DNA of 64,000 bases from Chlorobaculum sp. MV4-Y. GTDB taxonomy: Bacteria > Bacteroidota > Chlorobiia > Chlorobiales > Chlorobiaceae. The notes beneath the pieces are model-generated. The model saw nothing but the letters and a program-made list of their open reading frames with translations. It made no database searches and was not told the origin of the DNA. The stretch covers positions 2,017,501-2,081,500 of the forward strand of contig NZ_CP104202.1 in NCBI RefSeq assembly GCF_025244685.1. Reading direction: 5' to 3'. The position numbers and the translations under genes are program-made. Below, in pieces: positions 28,938-39,435 of this stretch (positions are counted from its first letter, which is position 1; every line of letters begins with the position of its first letter).

Positions 28938-29180
28938 TCAGCTCTTCTTGACGTTCGAGGCATGAATCGGAAACTCGCGCTCGATGATCGATCCCTGGGG
29001 CGTTCCCTGGGTCGGACGCATGTGGCGCTTCCGGATGTTGACGCCCTCGACAATCACGCGGCCTTTCTGAGGGAACACTTTCAGGACTTTGCCTGACTTG
29101 CCCTTGTCGTTACCGGCAATGACCGTTACCTCATCGTTTTTCCTGACGTGGAGCTTGACCTTTTTGATACCAGTTTTCAT
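28938..29180 (-). CDS. rplX: 50S ribosomal protein L24
   Basis: L24 starts large-subunit assembly. The 80 residues hold the KOW motif ([23 protein letters not shown]) and [20 protein letters not shown]. It is shorter than E. coli L24 (104 residues), ending soon after [16 protein letters not shown]. Its start lies only 33 nt beyond the 3' end of the embedded tRNA gene, so tRNA processing would create a new 5' end for the rplX part of the mRNA. Confidence 0.95.
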   Translation of the reverse strand: MKTGIKKVKLHVRKNDEVTVIAGNDKGKSGKVLKVFPQKGRVIVEGVNIRKRHMRPTQGTPQGSIIEREFPIHASNVKKS

Positions 29181-29213
29181 GATTGACCTGTATGATAGTA
29201 ATTCTTGAACGTG

Positions 29214-29286
29214 AGCGGGAGACGGGACTCGAACCCGCGACCAACAGCTTGGAAGGCTGTGACTCTACCAGCTGAGTTACTCCCGC
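29214..29286 (-). tRNA. tRNA-Gly (anticodon TCC)
   Basis: A 73-nt cloverleaf on the minus strand. The acceptor stem is GCGGGAG with CTCCCGC and a U discriminator. The D-arm is CTCAGCTGGTAGAG. The anticodon stem is ACAGC/GCTGT around loop CTTCCAA (anticodon TCC at 29251-29253). The T-arm has loop TTCGAGT on a GCGGG/CCCGT stem. CCA is not encoded. It lies between rplN and rplX in the same direction, leaving 10 nt to the rplN stop and 33 nt to the rplX start, so it must be cut out of the spc operon transcript. Confidence 0.96.
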
Positions 29287-29296
29287 TGATCGGCTC

Positions 29297-29665
29297 TCAG
29301 AGAACCTCTGGAGCCAGCGAAACGATCTTCATATATTTTTTGTCGCGAAGCTCGCGTGCCACCGGGCCAAAAATACGGGTACCTCTCGGCTCGCCCTGTG
29401 CGTTGAGCAGCACGACAGCATTTTCGTCAAACCTGATATAGGAGCCATCCTTTCTTTTCTGCTCCTTGACGCACCTGACCACAACTGCCTTGCAGACATC
29501 TTTTTTCTTGACGACGCCACCAGGAACCGCAGCCTTGACCGATACCATGATCTGGTCCCCAAGCGCGGCATAACGCCTGCCGGTACCACCGAAGACATGA
29601 ATGCACCGTACTTTTTTCGCTCCGCTATTATCGGCGACAACCAGATTAGTTTCTTTCTGGATCAT
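29297..29665 (-). CDS. rplN: 50S ribosomal protein L14
   Basis: L14 lies at the subunit interface and forms intersubunit bridges. The 122 residues are standard: [49 protein letters not shown] and the C-terminal [28 protein letters not shown]. It is followed by the tRNA-Gly gene, an unusual arrangement in this operon. Confidence 0.97.
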   Translation of the reverse strand: MIQKETNLVVADNSGAKKVRCIHVFGGTGRRYAALGDQIMVSVKAAVPGGVVKKKDVCKAVVVRCVKEQKRKDGSYIRFDENAVVLLNAQGEPRGTRIFGPVARELRDKKYMKIVSLAPEVL

Positions 29666-29699
29666 CCTGCATTAACCCCTTTAAATGATAGTGAATCCG

Positions 29700-29984
29700 T
29701 TACTTGGCCTTTTCGACGATTTCAACAAGCCGGCAACTCTTGTTCTTGCTGAGCGGCCTGCATTCGGTGATCCTCACCAGATCGCCGACACCGGCCTCAT
29801 TGTTCTCGTCGTGAGCCATCAGACGGGTTGTCTTCTTGAAGTACTTCTTGTAGACCGGATGCTGAACCCTGCGCTCGACGGCAACAACGATACCCTTATC
29901 CATGCTATCGCTTACAACCTTGCCCAACCAGCTCTTTTTTCTGCCCCTTGTTTCAGCTCTACTTGACATTGCTGCGTTGTCCAT
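29700..29984 (-). CDS. rpsQ: 30S ribosomal protein S17
   Basis: S17 binds the 5' domain of 16S rRNA. The OB-fold core begins at [36 protein letters not shown] and ends [23 protein letters not shown]. The 94-residue frame has an N-terminal extension; an ATG at codon 6 (29969) is an alternative start. It lies between rpmC and rplN. Confidence 0.95.
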   Translation of the reverse strand: MDNAAMSSRAETRGRKKSWLGKVVSDSMDKGIVVAVERRVQHPVYKKYFKKTTRLMAHDENNEAGVGDLVRITECRPLSKNKSCRLVEIVEKAK

Positions 29985-30035
29985 TTGTTATTCTTCTTGT
30001 TGAAACCGGTTATTGTTTACTGACGCACCCACTTG

Positions 30036-30242
30036 TCAGGCGTTGCTTTTTTCCTGCCTGTCGATCTGGGTGAGCCTGGTTTTCATCCGGGCGATATCCC
30101 GCTTCGAATTACGGAACACCATCGGGTTCTGCGCCGGTTCGATCGCCTGGTAAAAGTTGAGATCGGCCAGTCTGTTTTCGAGCTCTTCAATCTTTGAGAG
30201 GAGCTCTTTCTTGTCCATAGCCGCTATTTCATAGTTTTTCAT
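30036..30242 (-). CDS. rpmC: 50S ribosomal protein L29
   Basis: L29 sits at the exit tunnel and helps dock SRP and trigger factor. The 68 residues make a two-helix hairpin, MDKKELLSKIEELENRLADLNFY and NSKRDIARMKTRLTQIDRQ. The start at 30242 adds eight residues before MDKKEL; an internal ATG at 30218 is an alternative. Confidence 0.95.
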   Translation of the reverse strand: MKNYEIAAMDKKELLSKIEELENRLADLNFYQAIEPAQNPMVFRNSKRDIARMKTRLTQIDRQEKSNA

Positions 30243-30272
30243 AATACGCTTCTCTGGCGGTTAGATTGCACG

Positions 30273-30692
30273 TTATCCTTCGTAATCTGGCCTGACGATG
30301 AACTTGGTTTTGATCGGCAGCTTCTTTGCAGCAAGCCTGAACGCTTCGACAGCGACTTCGCGCGGCACACCATCAGCCTCGAACATCACGCGGCCCGGCC
30401 TGACGACGGCAACCCAGAACTCCGGTGAACCTTTACCGGAACCCATGCGGGTTTCCGCAGGCTTCTTGGAAACCGGCTTGTCAGGGAAAATCCTGATCCA
30501 GATTTTTCCGTCCCTCTTCATATAACGGTTCATAGCGATGCGAGCGGCTTCGATCTGGCGGCTGGTGATCCATGCCGGCTCCATAGCCTTCAGGCCGAAG
30601 GAGCCAAACGTCACCGCTGTTCCACGCTGGGCGTTGCCCTTCATGCGGCCACGCTGCGTCTTTCTGTATTGAACCCTCTTTGGCATTAACAT
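30273..30692 (-). CDS. rplP: 50S ribosomal protein L16
   Basis: L16 organises the A-site region of the large subunit. The 139 residues are normal: [68 protein letters not shown] and [20 protein letters not shown]. It lies between rpsC and rpmC. Confidence 0.97.
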   Translation of the reverse strand: MLMPKRVQYRKTQRGRMKGNAQRGTAVTFGSFGLKAMEPAWITSRQIEAARIAMNRYMKRDGKIWIRIFPDKPVSKKPAETRMGSGKGSPEFWVAVVRPGRVMFEADGVPREVAVEAFRLAAKKLPIKTKFIVRPDYEG

Positions 30693-30740
30693 ACCGGCAA
30701 CTCCATTCTCAGTTTCAAATTATATGGTACTTGTGTCAGG

Positions 30741-31505
30741 TCAGGCTTTCTTGGCCGGACGGCGGCGGCGCTTGGCTCCACGAGCATCGCCACGTCCACC
30801 TCTGCCACGGGAATCACCACGGCGTTCCTGCATTTTCTTCATCTCTTCCTCTTCGATGGCATCGAGCCTCTGAACGAGAACCTCGCCCTTGTAAACCCAA
30901 ACCTTGATACCGATAGCACCGGCGATGGTGTGAGCGGTCACGCTTGCGTAATCGACATTGGCACGGAGCGTGTGAAGCGGAATCTTGCCCTCTTTGTACT
31001 GCTCTGCCCGGGCGATTTCAGCGCCGCCAAGACGGCCTGCGCAACGAATCCTTACGCCTTCAGCGCCTGCCCTCATAGCCTGCTGGATCGCCATCTTCAT
31101 GGCGCGGCGGAAAGAGACGCGATTTTCGAGCTGGTAAGCGATATTCTCGCCGATGAGCTGCGCTTCGATCTCCGGCTTGATCACCTCGACGACGTCGATC
31201 TTGACCTCTTTGCCGGTGATGCGGGTCAGCTCCTGGGAAAGGTTGTTGATCTCTTCACCCTTGCGGCCAACGACAGCACCCGGACGAGCCGCATAGATAT
31301 TGATCTTGATATGCTTGGTTGTGCGCTCGATAACAATCTTGGCAATACCGGCCTTCTCTTTTTTCAGCCTTGCCTGGACGTAGTTGCGGATAACCTGATC
31401 CTGCTTGATCTTTTCGGCGATAACCGGTCCGTCATCGTACCAGCGGGAAGTCCAGTCTTTGATGATTCCCAGTCTGAATCCAGTTGGATTTACTTTCTGA
31501 CCCAA
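30741..31505 (-). CDS. rpsC: 30S ribosomal protein S3
   Basis: S3 has an N-terminal KH domain at the mRNA entry channel and acts in mRNA unwinding. The 254 residues include [25 protein letters not shown], the KH GXXG region ([17 protein letters not shown]), and a C-terminal Arg/Gly-rich tail ([27 protein letters not shown]) longer than in E. coli S3. It follows rplV by 15 nt. Confidence 0.97.
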   Translation of the reverse strand: MGQKVNPTGFRLGIIKDWTSRWYDDGPVIAEKIKQDQVIRNYVQARLKKEKAGIAKIVIERTTKHIKINIYAARPGAVVGRKGEEINNLSQELTRITGKEVKIDVVEVIKPEIEAQLIGENIAYQLENRVSFRRAMKMAIQQAMRAGAEGVRIRCAGRLGGAEIARAEQYKEGKIPLHTLRANVDYASVTAHTIAGAIGIKVWVYKGEVLVQRLDAIEEEEMKKMQERRGDSRGRGGRGDARGAKRRRRPAKKA

Positions 31506-31520
31506 TGCTATCTCCTTGTT

Positions 31521-31880
31521 TTATTTGGTTACCTTGTTCTCAACCTTGTCCACGACGATGGTCAGGTGATTCGAGCGCTTGCGAATCCTGTAGGCGCGGC
31601 CCATCGGAGCCGGCAGGAGCCTCTTGAGCGAAGGACCTTCATCGACGAAGATCGCTTTGACGAACAGCTCGTTATCGCTGAGCCTTTCGTCAGGATTGAG
31701 CTGCGACCAGTTCGCCACAGCCGATTTGAGCGTAACCATCACGTTACGGGAAGCGCTTTTGGTGGAGTTGTGCAGGATGGCTTTCGCCTGATCGACCTGC
31801 TTGCCACGAACAAGGCCGGCCACGAGCCGCATTTTTCTGGGCGACGTCGGTGTATGCCGTAAAATTGCTTTAGCTTGCAT
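31521..31880 (-). CDS. rplV: 50S ribosomal protein L22
   Basis: L22 reaches into the exit tunnel; changes in its loop give macrolide resistance. The 119 residues contain [20 protein letters not shown], the loop region [21 protein letters not shown] and the ending [17 protein letters not shown]. It lies between rpsS and rpsC. Confidence 0.97.
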   Translation of the reverse strand: MQAKAILRHTPTSPRKMRLVAGLVRGKQVDQAKAILHNSTKSASRNVMVTLKSAVANWSQLNPDERLSDNELFVKAIFVDEGPSLKRLLPAPMGRAYRIRKRSNHLTIVVDKVENKVTK

Positions 31881-31910
31881 GATATCTCTTACCTTTCCGC
31901 GTTATTCAGA

Positions 31911-32207
31911 TTATTTTTTCCTGGGTGCCGAACCGCCCTTTTCAGCCTTGCCGCCCGCATGGCCGCGGAACAACCTGGTTGGAGCAAATTCGCCAAGTTT
32001 GTGGCCAACCATGTTTTCGCTGACGTACACCGGCACATGGGTCTTGCCGTTATGAACCGCTACGGTGTGACCGACAAAGTCAGGAGAGATCATCGAGCTT
32101 CTCGACCAGGTCTTTACAACCTTCTTCTCACCTTTGCTGTTCATATCAAGGATCCGCTTTTCCAGCTTGAATTCGATGAACGGGCCCTTTTTCAATGATC
32201 TTGGCAT
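31911..32207 (-). CDS. rpsS: 30S ribosomal protein S19
   Basis: S19 pairs with S13 in the head of the small subunit. The 98 residues start [19 protein letters not shown] and carry the core [46 protein letters not shown] (in conserved pieces) before [15 protein letters not shown]. It lies between rplB and rplV. Confidence 0.97.
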   Translation of the reverse strand: MPRSLKKGPFIEFKLEKRILDMNSKGEKKVVKTWSRSSMISPDFVGHTVAVHNGKTHVPVYVSENMVGHKLGEFAPTRLFRGHAGGKAEKGGSAPRKK

Positions 32208-32240
32208 AATTCTCTCTGCTTGTTGTTTATTACAGCAATG

Positions 32241-33080
32241 TTACTTGGCTTTTCTGCCGCGAACGATCAGCTTCGTCGAGGCTTTTTTCTTGTTTCTGGT
32301 CTTCTGACCCTTTGCAAGCTGACCCCATGGCGACTTCGGATGCTTGCGGCCACCACCGGACTTCGATTTACCTTCACCACCGCCCATCGGGTGATCGACC
32401 GGGTTCATGGCCATACCGCGGGTCTGGGGACGAATACCGAGCCAGCGGCTGCGTCCTGCTTTACCGAGGCTGATGTTCTCGTGCTCAGCATTTCCAATAA
32501 CGCCGATAGTTGCGCGGCACTCGATGCGAACTTTCCTGATTTCACCTGACGGCATCTTCAGGGTTGCGTAGTTGCCTTCACGAGCGGCAAGCACGGCATA
32601 TGCGCCGGCTGACCTTGCCATCTGTCCGCCTTTTCCGATCTTCAGCTCAATATTGTGTACATCGGAACCGATCGGGATGTTTTTCAGCGGCATGGTATTG
32701 CCAACCCTGATATCCACCTTTTCGCCGCTCTCGACTCGGTCGCCGACCTTCAGATTTTTGGGAGCGAGAATATAACGCTTTTCTCCGTCAACATAATGAA
32801 GAAGTGCAATCCTTGCTGATCGGTTCGGGTCATATTCGATCGCGGCAACTTTTGCAGGCACGTTGTCCTTGTTGCGCTTGAAATCGATGATACGGTAGAA
32901 CCTCTTGTGACCGCCGCCCATGTGGCGAGAGGTCACGCGACCGTTGCTGTTGCGTCCTCCGGTCCTCTTGATCGGCACAAGAAGGCTTTTCTCGGGAGCA
33001 CTCTTGGTGATCTCATCGAAACCTGCATATGAGGCGAACCTCGTGCCCGGAGTAACCGGCGCTAATTTCCTGACTGCCAT
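32241..33080 (-). CDS. rplB: 50S ribosomal protein L2
   Basis: L2 is a core protein near the peptidyl-transferase centre. The 279 residues have the N-terminal OB fold, the SH3-like domain and the C-terminal motif [17 protein letters not shown] containing the highly conserved His of the family. It ends in a basic tail ([20 protein letters not shown]). It follows rplW by 30 nt. Confidence 0.98.
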   Translation of the reverse strand: MAVRKLAPVTPGTRFASYAGFDEITKSAPEKSLLVPIKRTGGRNSNGRVTSRHMGGGHKRFYRIIDFKRNKDNVPAKVAAIEYDPNRSARIALLHYVDGEKRYILAPKNLKVGDRVESGEKVDIRVGNTMPLKNIPIGSDVHNIELKIGKGGQMARSAGAYAVLAAREGNYATLKMPSGEIRKVRIECRATIGVIGNAEHENISLGKAGRSRWLGIRPQTRGMAMNPVDHPMGGGEGKSKSGGGRKHPKSPWGQLAKGQKTRNKKKASTKLIVRGRKAK

Positions 33081-33110
33081 CGTACTATTTATCTTATCCA
33101 GTTGATAATC

Positions 33111-33422
33111 TTATTTCTCGCTCTTTTCAGCCGGCTTGGCATAGTAATCGATCGTCTGGCCGTCGCCAAGGGTCACGATCGCTTTTTTCCAGTCGCTCTT
33201 CTTGCCGGCGATGAGTCCTTTGCGGGTGTACTGACGCTTTGACTTGCCGAGGCAGTTGATGGTGCGGATGGAAACGACATCGACACCGAACTTCTCTTCG
33301 ACGGCTTTCTTGATATCGAACTTGTCGGCATCCATCTTGACCTGGAACACATACTGGCCTTTTTGCTCGGTAAGTTTCGTGCTCTTTTCAGTCAGCCACG
33401 GCCGCAGCAACGGGTTTTTCAT
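33111..33422 (-). CDS. rplW: 50S ribosomal protein L23
   Basis: L23 is the docking site for trigger factor and SRP at the exit tunnel. The 103 residues begin [20 protein letters not shown] and contain [31 protein letters not shown] followed by the [19 protein letters not shown] segment. It lies between rplD and rplB. Confidence 0.96.
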   Translation of the reverse strand: MKNPLLRPWLTEKSTKLTEQKGQYVFQVKMDADKFDIKKAVEEKFGVDVVSIRTINCLGKSKRQYTRKGLIAGKKSDWKKAIVTLGDGQTIDYYAKPAEKSEK

Positions 33423-33455
33423 TGCAATCTTCTCCTTTTTACTGGCAAACGGTAA

Positions 33456-34082
33456 TTACCCTAATGTTTCTTCTATTTTCTGCAGGGCGGCCTTCTGGAA
33501 GAGCACGGCCTGGCTGTTGAGAATATCGTAGGTCGAAGCCTGATCGGCGACCATGATGTTGAGTTTCTCGATGTTTCTGCCGGAGATGCTGACCACATTG
33601 TCGTGATGCGGCATCATGAGCAGGGTCTTCTTTTCTGCAAGACCAAGATTTTTAAGCATATCGGCAACCGGACGGGTCTTGATCGCCTCAAAACTGAAAT
33701 CCTCGACCACAACGATCTGACCGGCAGCGGCCTTGGCACTCAGCGCCGAACGGCGGGCAAGCTGCTTGACCTTGCGGTTGACCTTCTGCTCGTAGGTGCG
33801 AGGCTGTGGGCCGAAAATAGTGCCACCGCCGACCATGAGGCCGGAGCGGGTTGAACCCTGGCGAGCATTACCGGTGCCTTTCTGGCGAAACGGTTTCTTG
33901 CCGCCACCGCGAACTTCGGCGCGGGTTTTGGCTTTATGGGTGCCCTGGCGGCGATTGGCAAGAATTGCCTTCACATCCAGGTACATAGCATGTTCAGAAA
34001 CTTCAACGGCGAAAATCTCATCGTTCAGCGTAACCACTTCACCGGTTTCTGCGCCTTTTATATTGAGCACTTTTAATTCCAT
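33456..34082 (-). CDS. rplD: 50S ribosomal protein L4
   Basis: L4 reaches the exit tunnel and in some bacteria represses the S10 operon. From the ATG at 34082 it has 208 residues: MELKVLNIKGAETGEVVTL, the tunnel loop KKPFRQKGTGNARQGSTRSGLMVGGGTIFGPQPR (in pieces) and VVEDFSFEAIKTRPVADMLKNL. A GTG five codons upstream (34097) is in frame but leaves only 3 nt to rplC. Confidence 0.96.
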   Translation of the reverse strand: MELKVLNIKGAETGEVVTLNDEIFAVEVSEHAMYLDVKAILANRRQGTHKAKTRAEVRGGGKKPFRQKGTGNARQGSTRSGLMVGGGTIFGPQPRTYEQKVNRKVKQLARRSALSAKAAAGQIVVVEDFSFEAIKTRPVADMLKNLGLAEKKTLLMMPHHDNVVSISGRNIEKLNIMVADQASTYDILNSQAVLFQKAALQKIEETLG

Positions 34083-34100
34083 GTTCTCTGCACTCACCGT

Positions 34101-34730
34101 TTACTTGGTTTTTGAAACAATCTTGACATAGGAGTTCTTCGGGCCGGGCACAGCGCCTTTGACGACGATGAGATTCGACTCGGGCATCACCTTGACGATC
34201 ACGAGATTCTGAACCGTCTTGTTCTCTCCACCCATTCTGCCAGCCATTCTGGTGCCCTTGAAGGTTCTCGAAGGATCGGACGAACCGCCAACCGAACCCG
34301 GAGCCCTGAGCCTGTCGGACTGACCGTGCGTTCTGGAGCCGCCACCGAAGTTGTGACGCTTGACGACACCGGCAAAACCTTTACCCTTGGTGACACCGAG
34401 CACATCAATCTTATCGCCTTCCTTGAAGACATCGACGGGCACGGTAGCGCCAGCTTCGAGTTCCCCGGCAATCAGGCTCTTGCTGACTTCGGACAGAATG
34501 TATCCGGGATTCTTGCCAGCTTTTTTGTAGTGGCCTGCCAGAGGCTTGGAGACCTTTTTTTCATCACGCTCGCCAAAGCCGAGCTGATAGGCTTCGTAGC
34601 CATCTTTTTCCGTGCTCTTTACCTGAGTCACATAACACGGTCCGGCCTGAATCACCGTACAGGGAACAGCTTCACGTTTATCATTGTATAAACGGGTCAT
34701 GCCGATTTTTTTCCCGAGAATCGCACCCAT
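34101..34730 (-). CDS. rplC: 50S ribosomal protein L3
   Basis: L3 is one of the first large-subunit proteins to assemble and approaches the peptidyl-transferase centre. The 209 residues start [22 protein letters not shown] and carry the conserved [33 protein letters not shown] region (methylated glutamine motif) and [19 protein letters not shown]. It lies between rpsJ and rplD. Confidence 0.97.
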   Translation of the reverse strand: MGAILGKKIGMTRLYNDKREAVPCTVIQAGPCYVTQVKSTEKDGYEAYQLGFGERDEKKVSKPLAGHYKKAGKNPGYILSEVSKSLIAGELEAGATVPVDVFKEGDKIDVLGVTKGKGFAGVVKRHNFGGGSRTHGQSDRLRAPGSVGGSSDPSRTFKGTRMAGRMGGENKTVQNLVIVKVMPESNLIVVKGAVPGPKNSYVKIVSKTK

Positions 34731-34764
34731 ATCCGATTAGCTTTTCTATTTACTTTAAAACACT

Positions 34765-35076
34765 TTATGACTTGATTTCCACATCAACGCCGCTCGGAAG
34801 CTCAAGCTTCATGAGCATATCGATCGTTCTTGCCGTCGGGTTGATGATCTCGATCAACCTCTTGTGCGATGAAAATGCGAACTGCTCACGAGATTTCTTG
34901 TCCACGTGAGGTGAACGGTTGACCGTATAAACATGAGTTTTCGTGGGCAGCGGAATGGGGCCAAAAATGATGGCATCCGTCTGCTTGACCACATCGATAA
35001 TCTTTAAAGCCCATTTATCAACGAGGCTATGGTCGTACGACTTGAGCTTGATCCTGATCTTTTGCTGAACAGCCAC
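34765..35076 (-). CDS. rpsJ: 30S ribosomal protein S10 (NusE)
   Basis: S10 works in the small subunit and also as NusE in transcription antitermination. The 103 residues are normal: [74 protein letters not shown]. It is the first gene of the S10 operon. A strong terminator after tuf lies only about 30 nt upstream of the start, so its expression depends on read-through or a very close promoter. Confidence 0.97.
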   Translation of the reverse strand: MAVQQKIRIKLKSYDHSLVDKWALKIIDVVKQTDAIIFGPIPLPTKTHVYTVNRSPHVDKKSREQFAFSSHKRLIEIINPTARTIDMLMKLELPSGVDVEIKS

Positions 35077-35104
35077 TGGTCTATCCCTGTTTCGATGGTT
35101 TCAA

Positions 35105-35135
35105 TAAAAAAGGGGCGAGTGCGATGGCTCGCCCC
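35105..35135 (-). terminator. Rho-independent terminator after tuf, just ahead of rpsJ
   Basis: On the minus strand an 8-bp perfect stem GGGGCGAG/CTCGCCCC (35135-35128 with 35119-35112), an 8-nt loop and six T residues follow the tuf stop by 18 nt. This is a textbook intrinsic terminator. It would end the rpsL-rpsG-fusA-tuf message, or reduce flow into the S10 genes. Confidence 0.9.
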
Positions 35136-35153
35136 GGGATAACAATCAATCGA

Positions 35154-36335
35154 TCACTCGACGATCTTGGTTACCGAACCGGCACCAACCGTACGGCCGC
35201 CTTCGCGGATAGCGAACCTGAGGCTCTCTTCCATGGCGATAGGAGCGATCAGCTCGACATCGACGGAGAGGTTGTCACCAGGCATAACCATTTCGACACC
35301 CTCAGGAAGGGTCACCGAACCGGTAACGTCGGTAGTTCTGAAGTAGAACTGCGGACGGTAGCCATTGAAGAACGGAGTGTGACGACCACCCTCTTCCTTC
35401 TTCAGGATGTAAACCTCAGCCTTGAACTTGGTGTGCGGGGTGATCGAACCTGGCTTAGCAATAACCATGCCGCGCTCAAGCGCATTCTTGTCAACACCGC
35501 GGAGAAGCAGACCTGCGTTGTCACCAGCCTGACCTTCATCGAGAGTCTTCTGGAACATTTCGATACCGGTAACAACTGATTTTGCGGTCGGCTTGATACC
35601 GACGATCTCGACTTCGTCACCAACCTTGATGCGGCCCCTCTCAATACGGCCAGTACCAACGGTACCGCGACCAGAGATGGAGAACACGTCTTCAACCGGC
35701 ATCAGGAACGGCTTGTCAACGTCGCGGACAGGCTGCGGAATGTAGCTGTCAACGGCATCCATGAGCTCCATGATCTGCTTCTCGCCTTCGGGATCACCAT
35801 TGAGAGCAGCAAGAGCGGAACCTTTGATGATCGGAATATCGTCGCCAGGGAAACCGTACTCGGTAAGGAGCTCACGAAGCTCCATCTCGACCAGCTCGAG
35901 AAGTTCCGGATCAGCAATATCAACCTTGTTCAGGAAGACGACCAGCGCAGGAACGTTCACCTGACGGGCAAGCAGGATGTGCTCACGGGTCTGGGGCATC
36001 GGGCCGTCGGTACCGGCAACGACGAGGATAGCGCCGTCCATCTGGGCAGCACCGGTAATCATGTTTTTGATATAGTCAGCGTGACCGGGGCAGTCGATAT
36101 GAGCGTAGTGACGGTTTGCGGTCTGATATTCGACGTGTGCCGTCGAGATGGTGATACCGCGCTCTCTCTCTTCCGGAGCCTTGTCGATGTCACCAAACTC
36201 ACGGAAAGCGGCCATGCCCTGCTTGGCGAGAACGCTGGTGATTGCGGCGGTAAGAGTGGTTTTACCGTGGTCAACGTGACCGATTGTACCAATATTTACG
36301 TGGGGTTTATCCCTCTTGTATGACTCTTTAGCCAT
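35154..36335 (-). CDS. tuf: Elongation factor Tu
   Basis: EF-Tu carries aminoacyl-tRNA to the ribosome. The 393 residues include [14 protein letters not shown] (G1), [15 protein letters not shown] (G3), [23 protein letters not shown] (G4 region) and the C-terminal [20 protein letters not shown]. It is the last gene of the str operon, 51 nt after fusA, and is followed by a strong terminator. Confidence 0.98.
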   Translation of the reverse strand: MAKESYKRDKPHVNIGTIGHVDHGKTTLTAAITSVLAKQGMAAFREFGDIDKAPEERERGITISTAHVEYQTANRHYAHIDCPGHADYIKNMITGAAQMDGAILVVAGTDGPMPQTREHILLARQVNVPALVVFLNKVDIADPELLELVEMELRELLTEYGFPGDDIPIIKGSALAALNGDPEGEKQIMELMDAVDSYIPQPVRDVDKPFLMPVEDVFSISGRGTVGTGRIERGRIKVGDEVEIVGIKPTAKSVVTGIEMFQKTLDEGQAGDNAGLLLRGVDKNALERGMVIAKPGSITPHTKFKAEVYILKKEEGGRHTPFFNGYRPQFYFRTTDVTGSVTLPEGVEMVMPGDNLSVDVELIAPIAMEESLRFAIREGGRTVGAGSVTKIVE

Positions 36336-36386
36336 AACTCTTCTCCCTGTCGGTTATCTGTTTAGTGATGCGGTGATGAAAAACTG

Positions 36387-38501
36387 TTATTCGGAATCCT
36401 TGCCAACCCTCTTCTCTTGCAGTGCTTCGGCGATGTTGCGAGGAACCTCGCGATAGCTCTCGAACTCCATCGAGTAGTTCGCGCGGCCTTGGGTCATGGA
36501 ACGCAGATCAGTCGAGTAGCCAAACATTTGAGACAGCGGCACTTTTGCGCTGACAAACTGGGCACCAGCACGCTGGCCCATACCTTCGATGTGACCGCGA
36601 CGTCCCGAGAGATCGCCCATCACATCGCCCAGATACTCTTCCGGAGTGATGACCTCGACCTTCATGATCGGTTCGAGCAGTACCGGATTGGCCTTCTTGG
36701 CCGCTCCCTTGAAGCCGATTGAACCTGCGATCTTGAAAGCCATTTCTGAAGAGTCAACCTCGTGGTATTTACCGTCGATCAGCGCGACCTTGATATCCTG
36801 CATCGGGAAGCCGGCGACGACACCGTCTTTCATTGCCTGCTGGATACCTGCGTTGACTGCGGGAATATACTCTTTCGGAATCACGCCGCCCTTGATCTCA
36901 TCGACAAACTCATAGCCTTTGCCCTCTTCGAGCGGCTCAACCCGGAGCACAACCAGACCAAACTGACCTTTACCGCCAGACTGGCGAACAAACTTGCCTT
37001 CGTATTCAACCGTACCGCGAATGGTTTCGCGATAGGCAACCTGCGGCTGACCGACGTTGGCCTCGACCTTGAATTCGCGCTTCAGACGGTCAACCAGAAT
37101 TTCGAGATGAAGCTCACCCATACCCGCGATAAGCGTCTGACCGGTCTCCTCATCAGTTTTCACCCTGAAGGTCGGATCCTCTTCGGCAAGCTTGGCAAGA
37201 GAAATGCCGAGCTTGTCATTATCCGCCTTGGTTTTCGGCTCGACCGCGATCTCGATGACGGGCTCAGGGAACACCATTTTTTCGAGTACGATAGGCTTGT
37301 TTTCGTCGCAGAGCGTATCACCGGTTCTCACATCCTTGAGACCGACGGCAGCAGCGATGTCACCTGCATACACAGCATCACGCTCTTCACGCTTGTTGGA
37401 GTGCATCTGCAGAACGCGACCAACACGCTCTTTTTTGCCGGTAATCGAGTTGAGCACGTAGCTGCCGGCATTGAGCACGCCTGAATAGACACGGAAGAAG
37501 GTCAGCTTGCCGACGAAAGGATCGGTCGCAATCTTGAAAGCAAGCGCAGCGAACGGCTCCTCGTCTTTCGGCTGACGGACGATCGGCTCTTCGGTTCTCG
37601 GATCGTGGCCCTCCACTTCACCATCATCGACCGGCGAAGCCAGGTAATCGATCACGGCATCAAGCATGAACTGCACGCCCTTGTTCTTGAAGGACGAACC
37701 GCAGAGCACCGGAATGATGGTCACGTTCAGGGTCGCCTGGCGAAGCACGGTGCGGATCTCCTCTTCAGTAATCTCCTCACCGTTCAGATATTTTTCAAGA
37801 AGGGTTTCGTCGAGCTCGGAGACAGCTTCAAGCATGTTGATGCGCCAGGTGCGAGCTTCGTTTTCAAGATCGTGCGGAATATCAACTTCGGTGTAGGTGC
37901 TACCGTCTTCCTTGTCGTAGATAATCCCCTTCATGCGGATCAGATCGACAAAGCCGGCGAAGATCTCGCCCTGGCCGATCGGAATCTGAATCGGTACCGG
38001 GTTGGCGCCGAGACGCTCACGAATAGCCTTGACAGTCTCAAAGAAGTTCGCGCCGACGCGATCCATCTTGTTGACATAGGCGATCCTCGGAACACCATAC
38101 TTGTTAGCCTGACGCCAGACGGTTTCAGACTGAGGCTCAACACCCCCTACAGCGCAGAACAGCGCAACCGCTCCATCGAGCACGCGAAGGGAACGCTCCA
38201 CCTCGACCGTGAAGTCGACGTGGCCAGGAGTATCGATAATATTGATCCTGTGATTGACACCGGCGTAATTGCCGTATTTCGGAGTCCAGAAACAGGTTGT
38301 CGCAGCGGAGGTAATCGTGATACCACGCTCCTTCTCCTGCTCCATCCAGTCCATGGTGGCGCCACCTTCGTGCACCTCACCCATCTTGTGCAGGCGACCC
38401 GTGTAATAGAGAATCCTCTCTGTAGTCGTGGTCTTGCCCGCATCGATGTGGGCCATGATACCAATATTCCTGACTTTATCTAACGCAACCTGCCGTGCCA
38501 T
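36387..38501 (-). CDS. fusA: Elongation factor G
   Basis: EF-G drives translocation and ribosome recycling. From the ATG at 38501 ([18 protein letters not shown]) it has 704 residues. The frame is open upstream but that part overlaps the end of the rpsG gap. Motifs: [19 protein letters not shown] (G1), [29 protein letters not shown] (G3), [10 protein letters not shown] (G4). The five-domain length is normal. It lies 40 nt after rpsG. Confidence 0.98.
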   Translation of the reverse strand: MARQVALDKVRNIGIMAHIDAGKTTTTERILYYTGRLHKMGEVHEGGATMDWMEQEKERGITITSAATTCFWTPKYGNYAGVNHRINIIDTPGHVDFTVEVERSLRVLDGAVALFCAVGGVEPQSETVWRQANKYGVPRIAYVNKMDRVGANFFETVKAIRERLGANPVPIQIPIGQGEIFAGFVDLIRMKGIIYDKEDGSTYTEVDIPHDLENEARTWRINMLEAVSELDETLLEKYLNGEEITEEEIRTVLRQATLNVTIIPVLCGSSFKNKGVQFMLDAVIDYLASPVDDGEVEGHDPRTEEPIVRQPKDEEPFAALAFKIATDPFVGKLTFFRVYSGVLNAGSYVLNSITGKKERVGRVLQMHSNKREERDAVYAGDIAAAVGLKDVRTGDTLCDENKPIVLEKMVFPEPVIEIAVEPKTKADNDKLGISLAKLAEEDPTFRVKTDEETGQTLIAGMGELHLEILVDRLKREFKVEANVGQPQVAYRETIRGTVEYEGKFVRQSGGKGQFGLVVLRVEPLEEGKGYEFVDEIKGGVIPKEYIPAVNAGIQQAMKDGVVAGFPMQDIKVALIDGKYHEVDSSEMAFKIAGSIGFKGAAKKANPVLLEPIMKVEVITPEEYLGDVMGDLSGRRGHIEGMGQRAGAQFVSAKVPLSQMFGYSTDLRSMTQGRANYSMEFESYREVPRNIAEALQEKRVGKDSE

Positions 38502-38541
38502 AAATCGATCGTTTTTAAGTAATTCCTTCTTGCCTACAGAC

Positions 38542-39012
38542 TCAGAACCTGAAGTGAGCAAATGCCTTGTTTGCCTCAGCCATACGATGCACCTCGTCGC
38601 GCTTCTTTACCGAAGCACCCTGCTCGTTGGAAGCATCGAGCAACTCAGCAGCGAGCTTCTCGGCCATCGAACGACCCCCACGACGAGTGGCAAACTGCTT
38701 GATCCAGCGGAAAGCCAGCGCGGTTCTCCTGGAAGCCGGAACCTCCATCGGAATCTGGTAGGTAGCACCACCAACCCTTTTGCTGCGAACCTCGACCAGC
38801 GGAGCGACATTGCCCATCGCCTTGCGGAAAACCTCAAGAGCATCGCCACTCTCAACCTTGTTCGCAATAATATCAAAAGCGTCATACACGACTTTGGTCG
38901 CCACAACCTTTTTGCCATCAAGCATGATTGCATTGATCAGGCGAGCAACCGTCTCATCATTGTAACGAAAATCGCCGCCGCGCAGTCCGTATCCGGAACT
39001 CTTTTTTGCCAT
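38542..39012 (-). CDS. rpsG: 30S ribosomal protein S7
   Basis: S7 starts assembly of the 30S head and lies by the E site. The 156 residues contain [50 protein letters not shown] and the C-terminal [25 protein letters not shown]. In E. coli S7 represses its own operon by binding the rpsL-rpsG gap; here that gap is only 24 nt. Confidence 0.97.
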   Translation of the reverse strand: MAKKSSGYGLRGGDFRYNDETVARLINAIMLDGKKVVATKVVYDAFDIIANKVESGDALEVFRKAMGNVAPLVEVRSKRVGGATYQIPMEVPASRRTALAFRWIKQFATRRGGRSMAEKLAAELLDASNEQGASVKKRDEVHRMAEANKAFAHFRF

Positions 39013-39036
39013 TATAATCCGAGTTAAGATTCAGTT

Positions 39037-39435
39037 TTATTTCTTCTTTGCAGGAGCAGCACCGGGCTTCGGAACCTTGGCTCCGTACTTGGAGCGACTC
39101 TGCTTGCGGTCAGCGACGCCCGACGTATCGAGTGAGCCGCGAACGATATGGTAACGGACACCAGGAAGATCCTTCACCCTTCCACCACGGATCAGCACAA
39201 TGGAGTGCTCCTGGAGGTTATGACCCTCGCCCGGAATGTAAGCCGTCACCTCAATCTTGTTGGACAGCCTGACACGAGCGACCTTGCGAAGCGCGGAGTT
39301 CGGCTTTTTTGGGGTAGTCGTGTAGACACGGGTGCAAACACCCCTTTTCTGAGGGCATTTTTCCAGAGCCGGTGAGGCGGTCTTTGACGCCTTCATACTT
39401 CTTCCGTGCCTGATAAGCTGCTGAATCGTCGGCAT
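39037..39435 (-). CDS. rpsL: 30S ribosomal protein S12
   Basis: S12 controls decoding accuracy; mutations cause streptomycin resistance. The 132 residues have [20 protein letters not shown] and [21 protein letters not shown], both with wild-type-like lysines at the resistance positions. A short Lys-rich tail ends the protein. It is the first gene of the str operon. The roughly 430-bp region upstream must contain the promoter. Confidence 0.97.
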   Translation of the reverse strand: MPTIQQLIRHGRSMKASKTASPALEKCPQKRGVCTRVYTTTPKKPNSALRKVARVRLSNKIEVTAYIPGEGHNLQEHSIVLIRGGRVKDLPGVRYHIVRGSLDTSGVADRKQSRSKYGAKVPKPGAAPAKKK

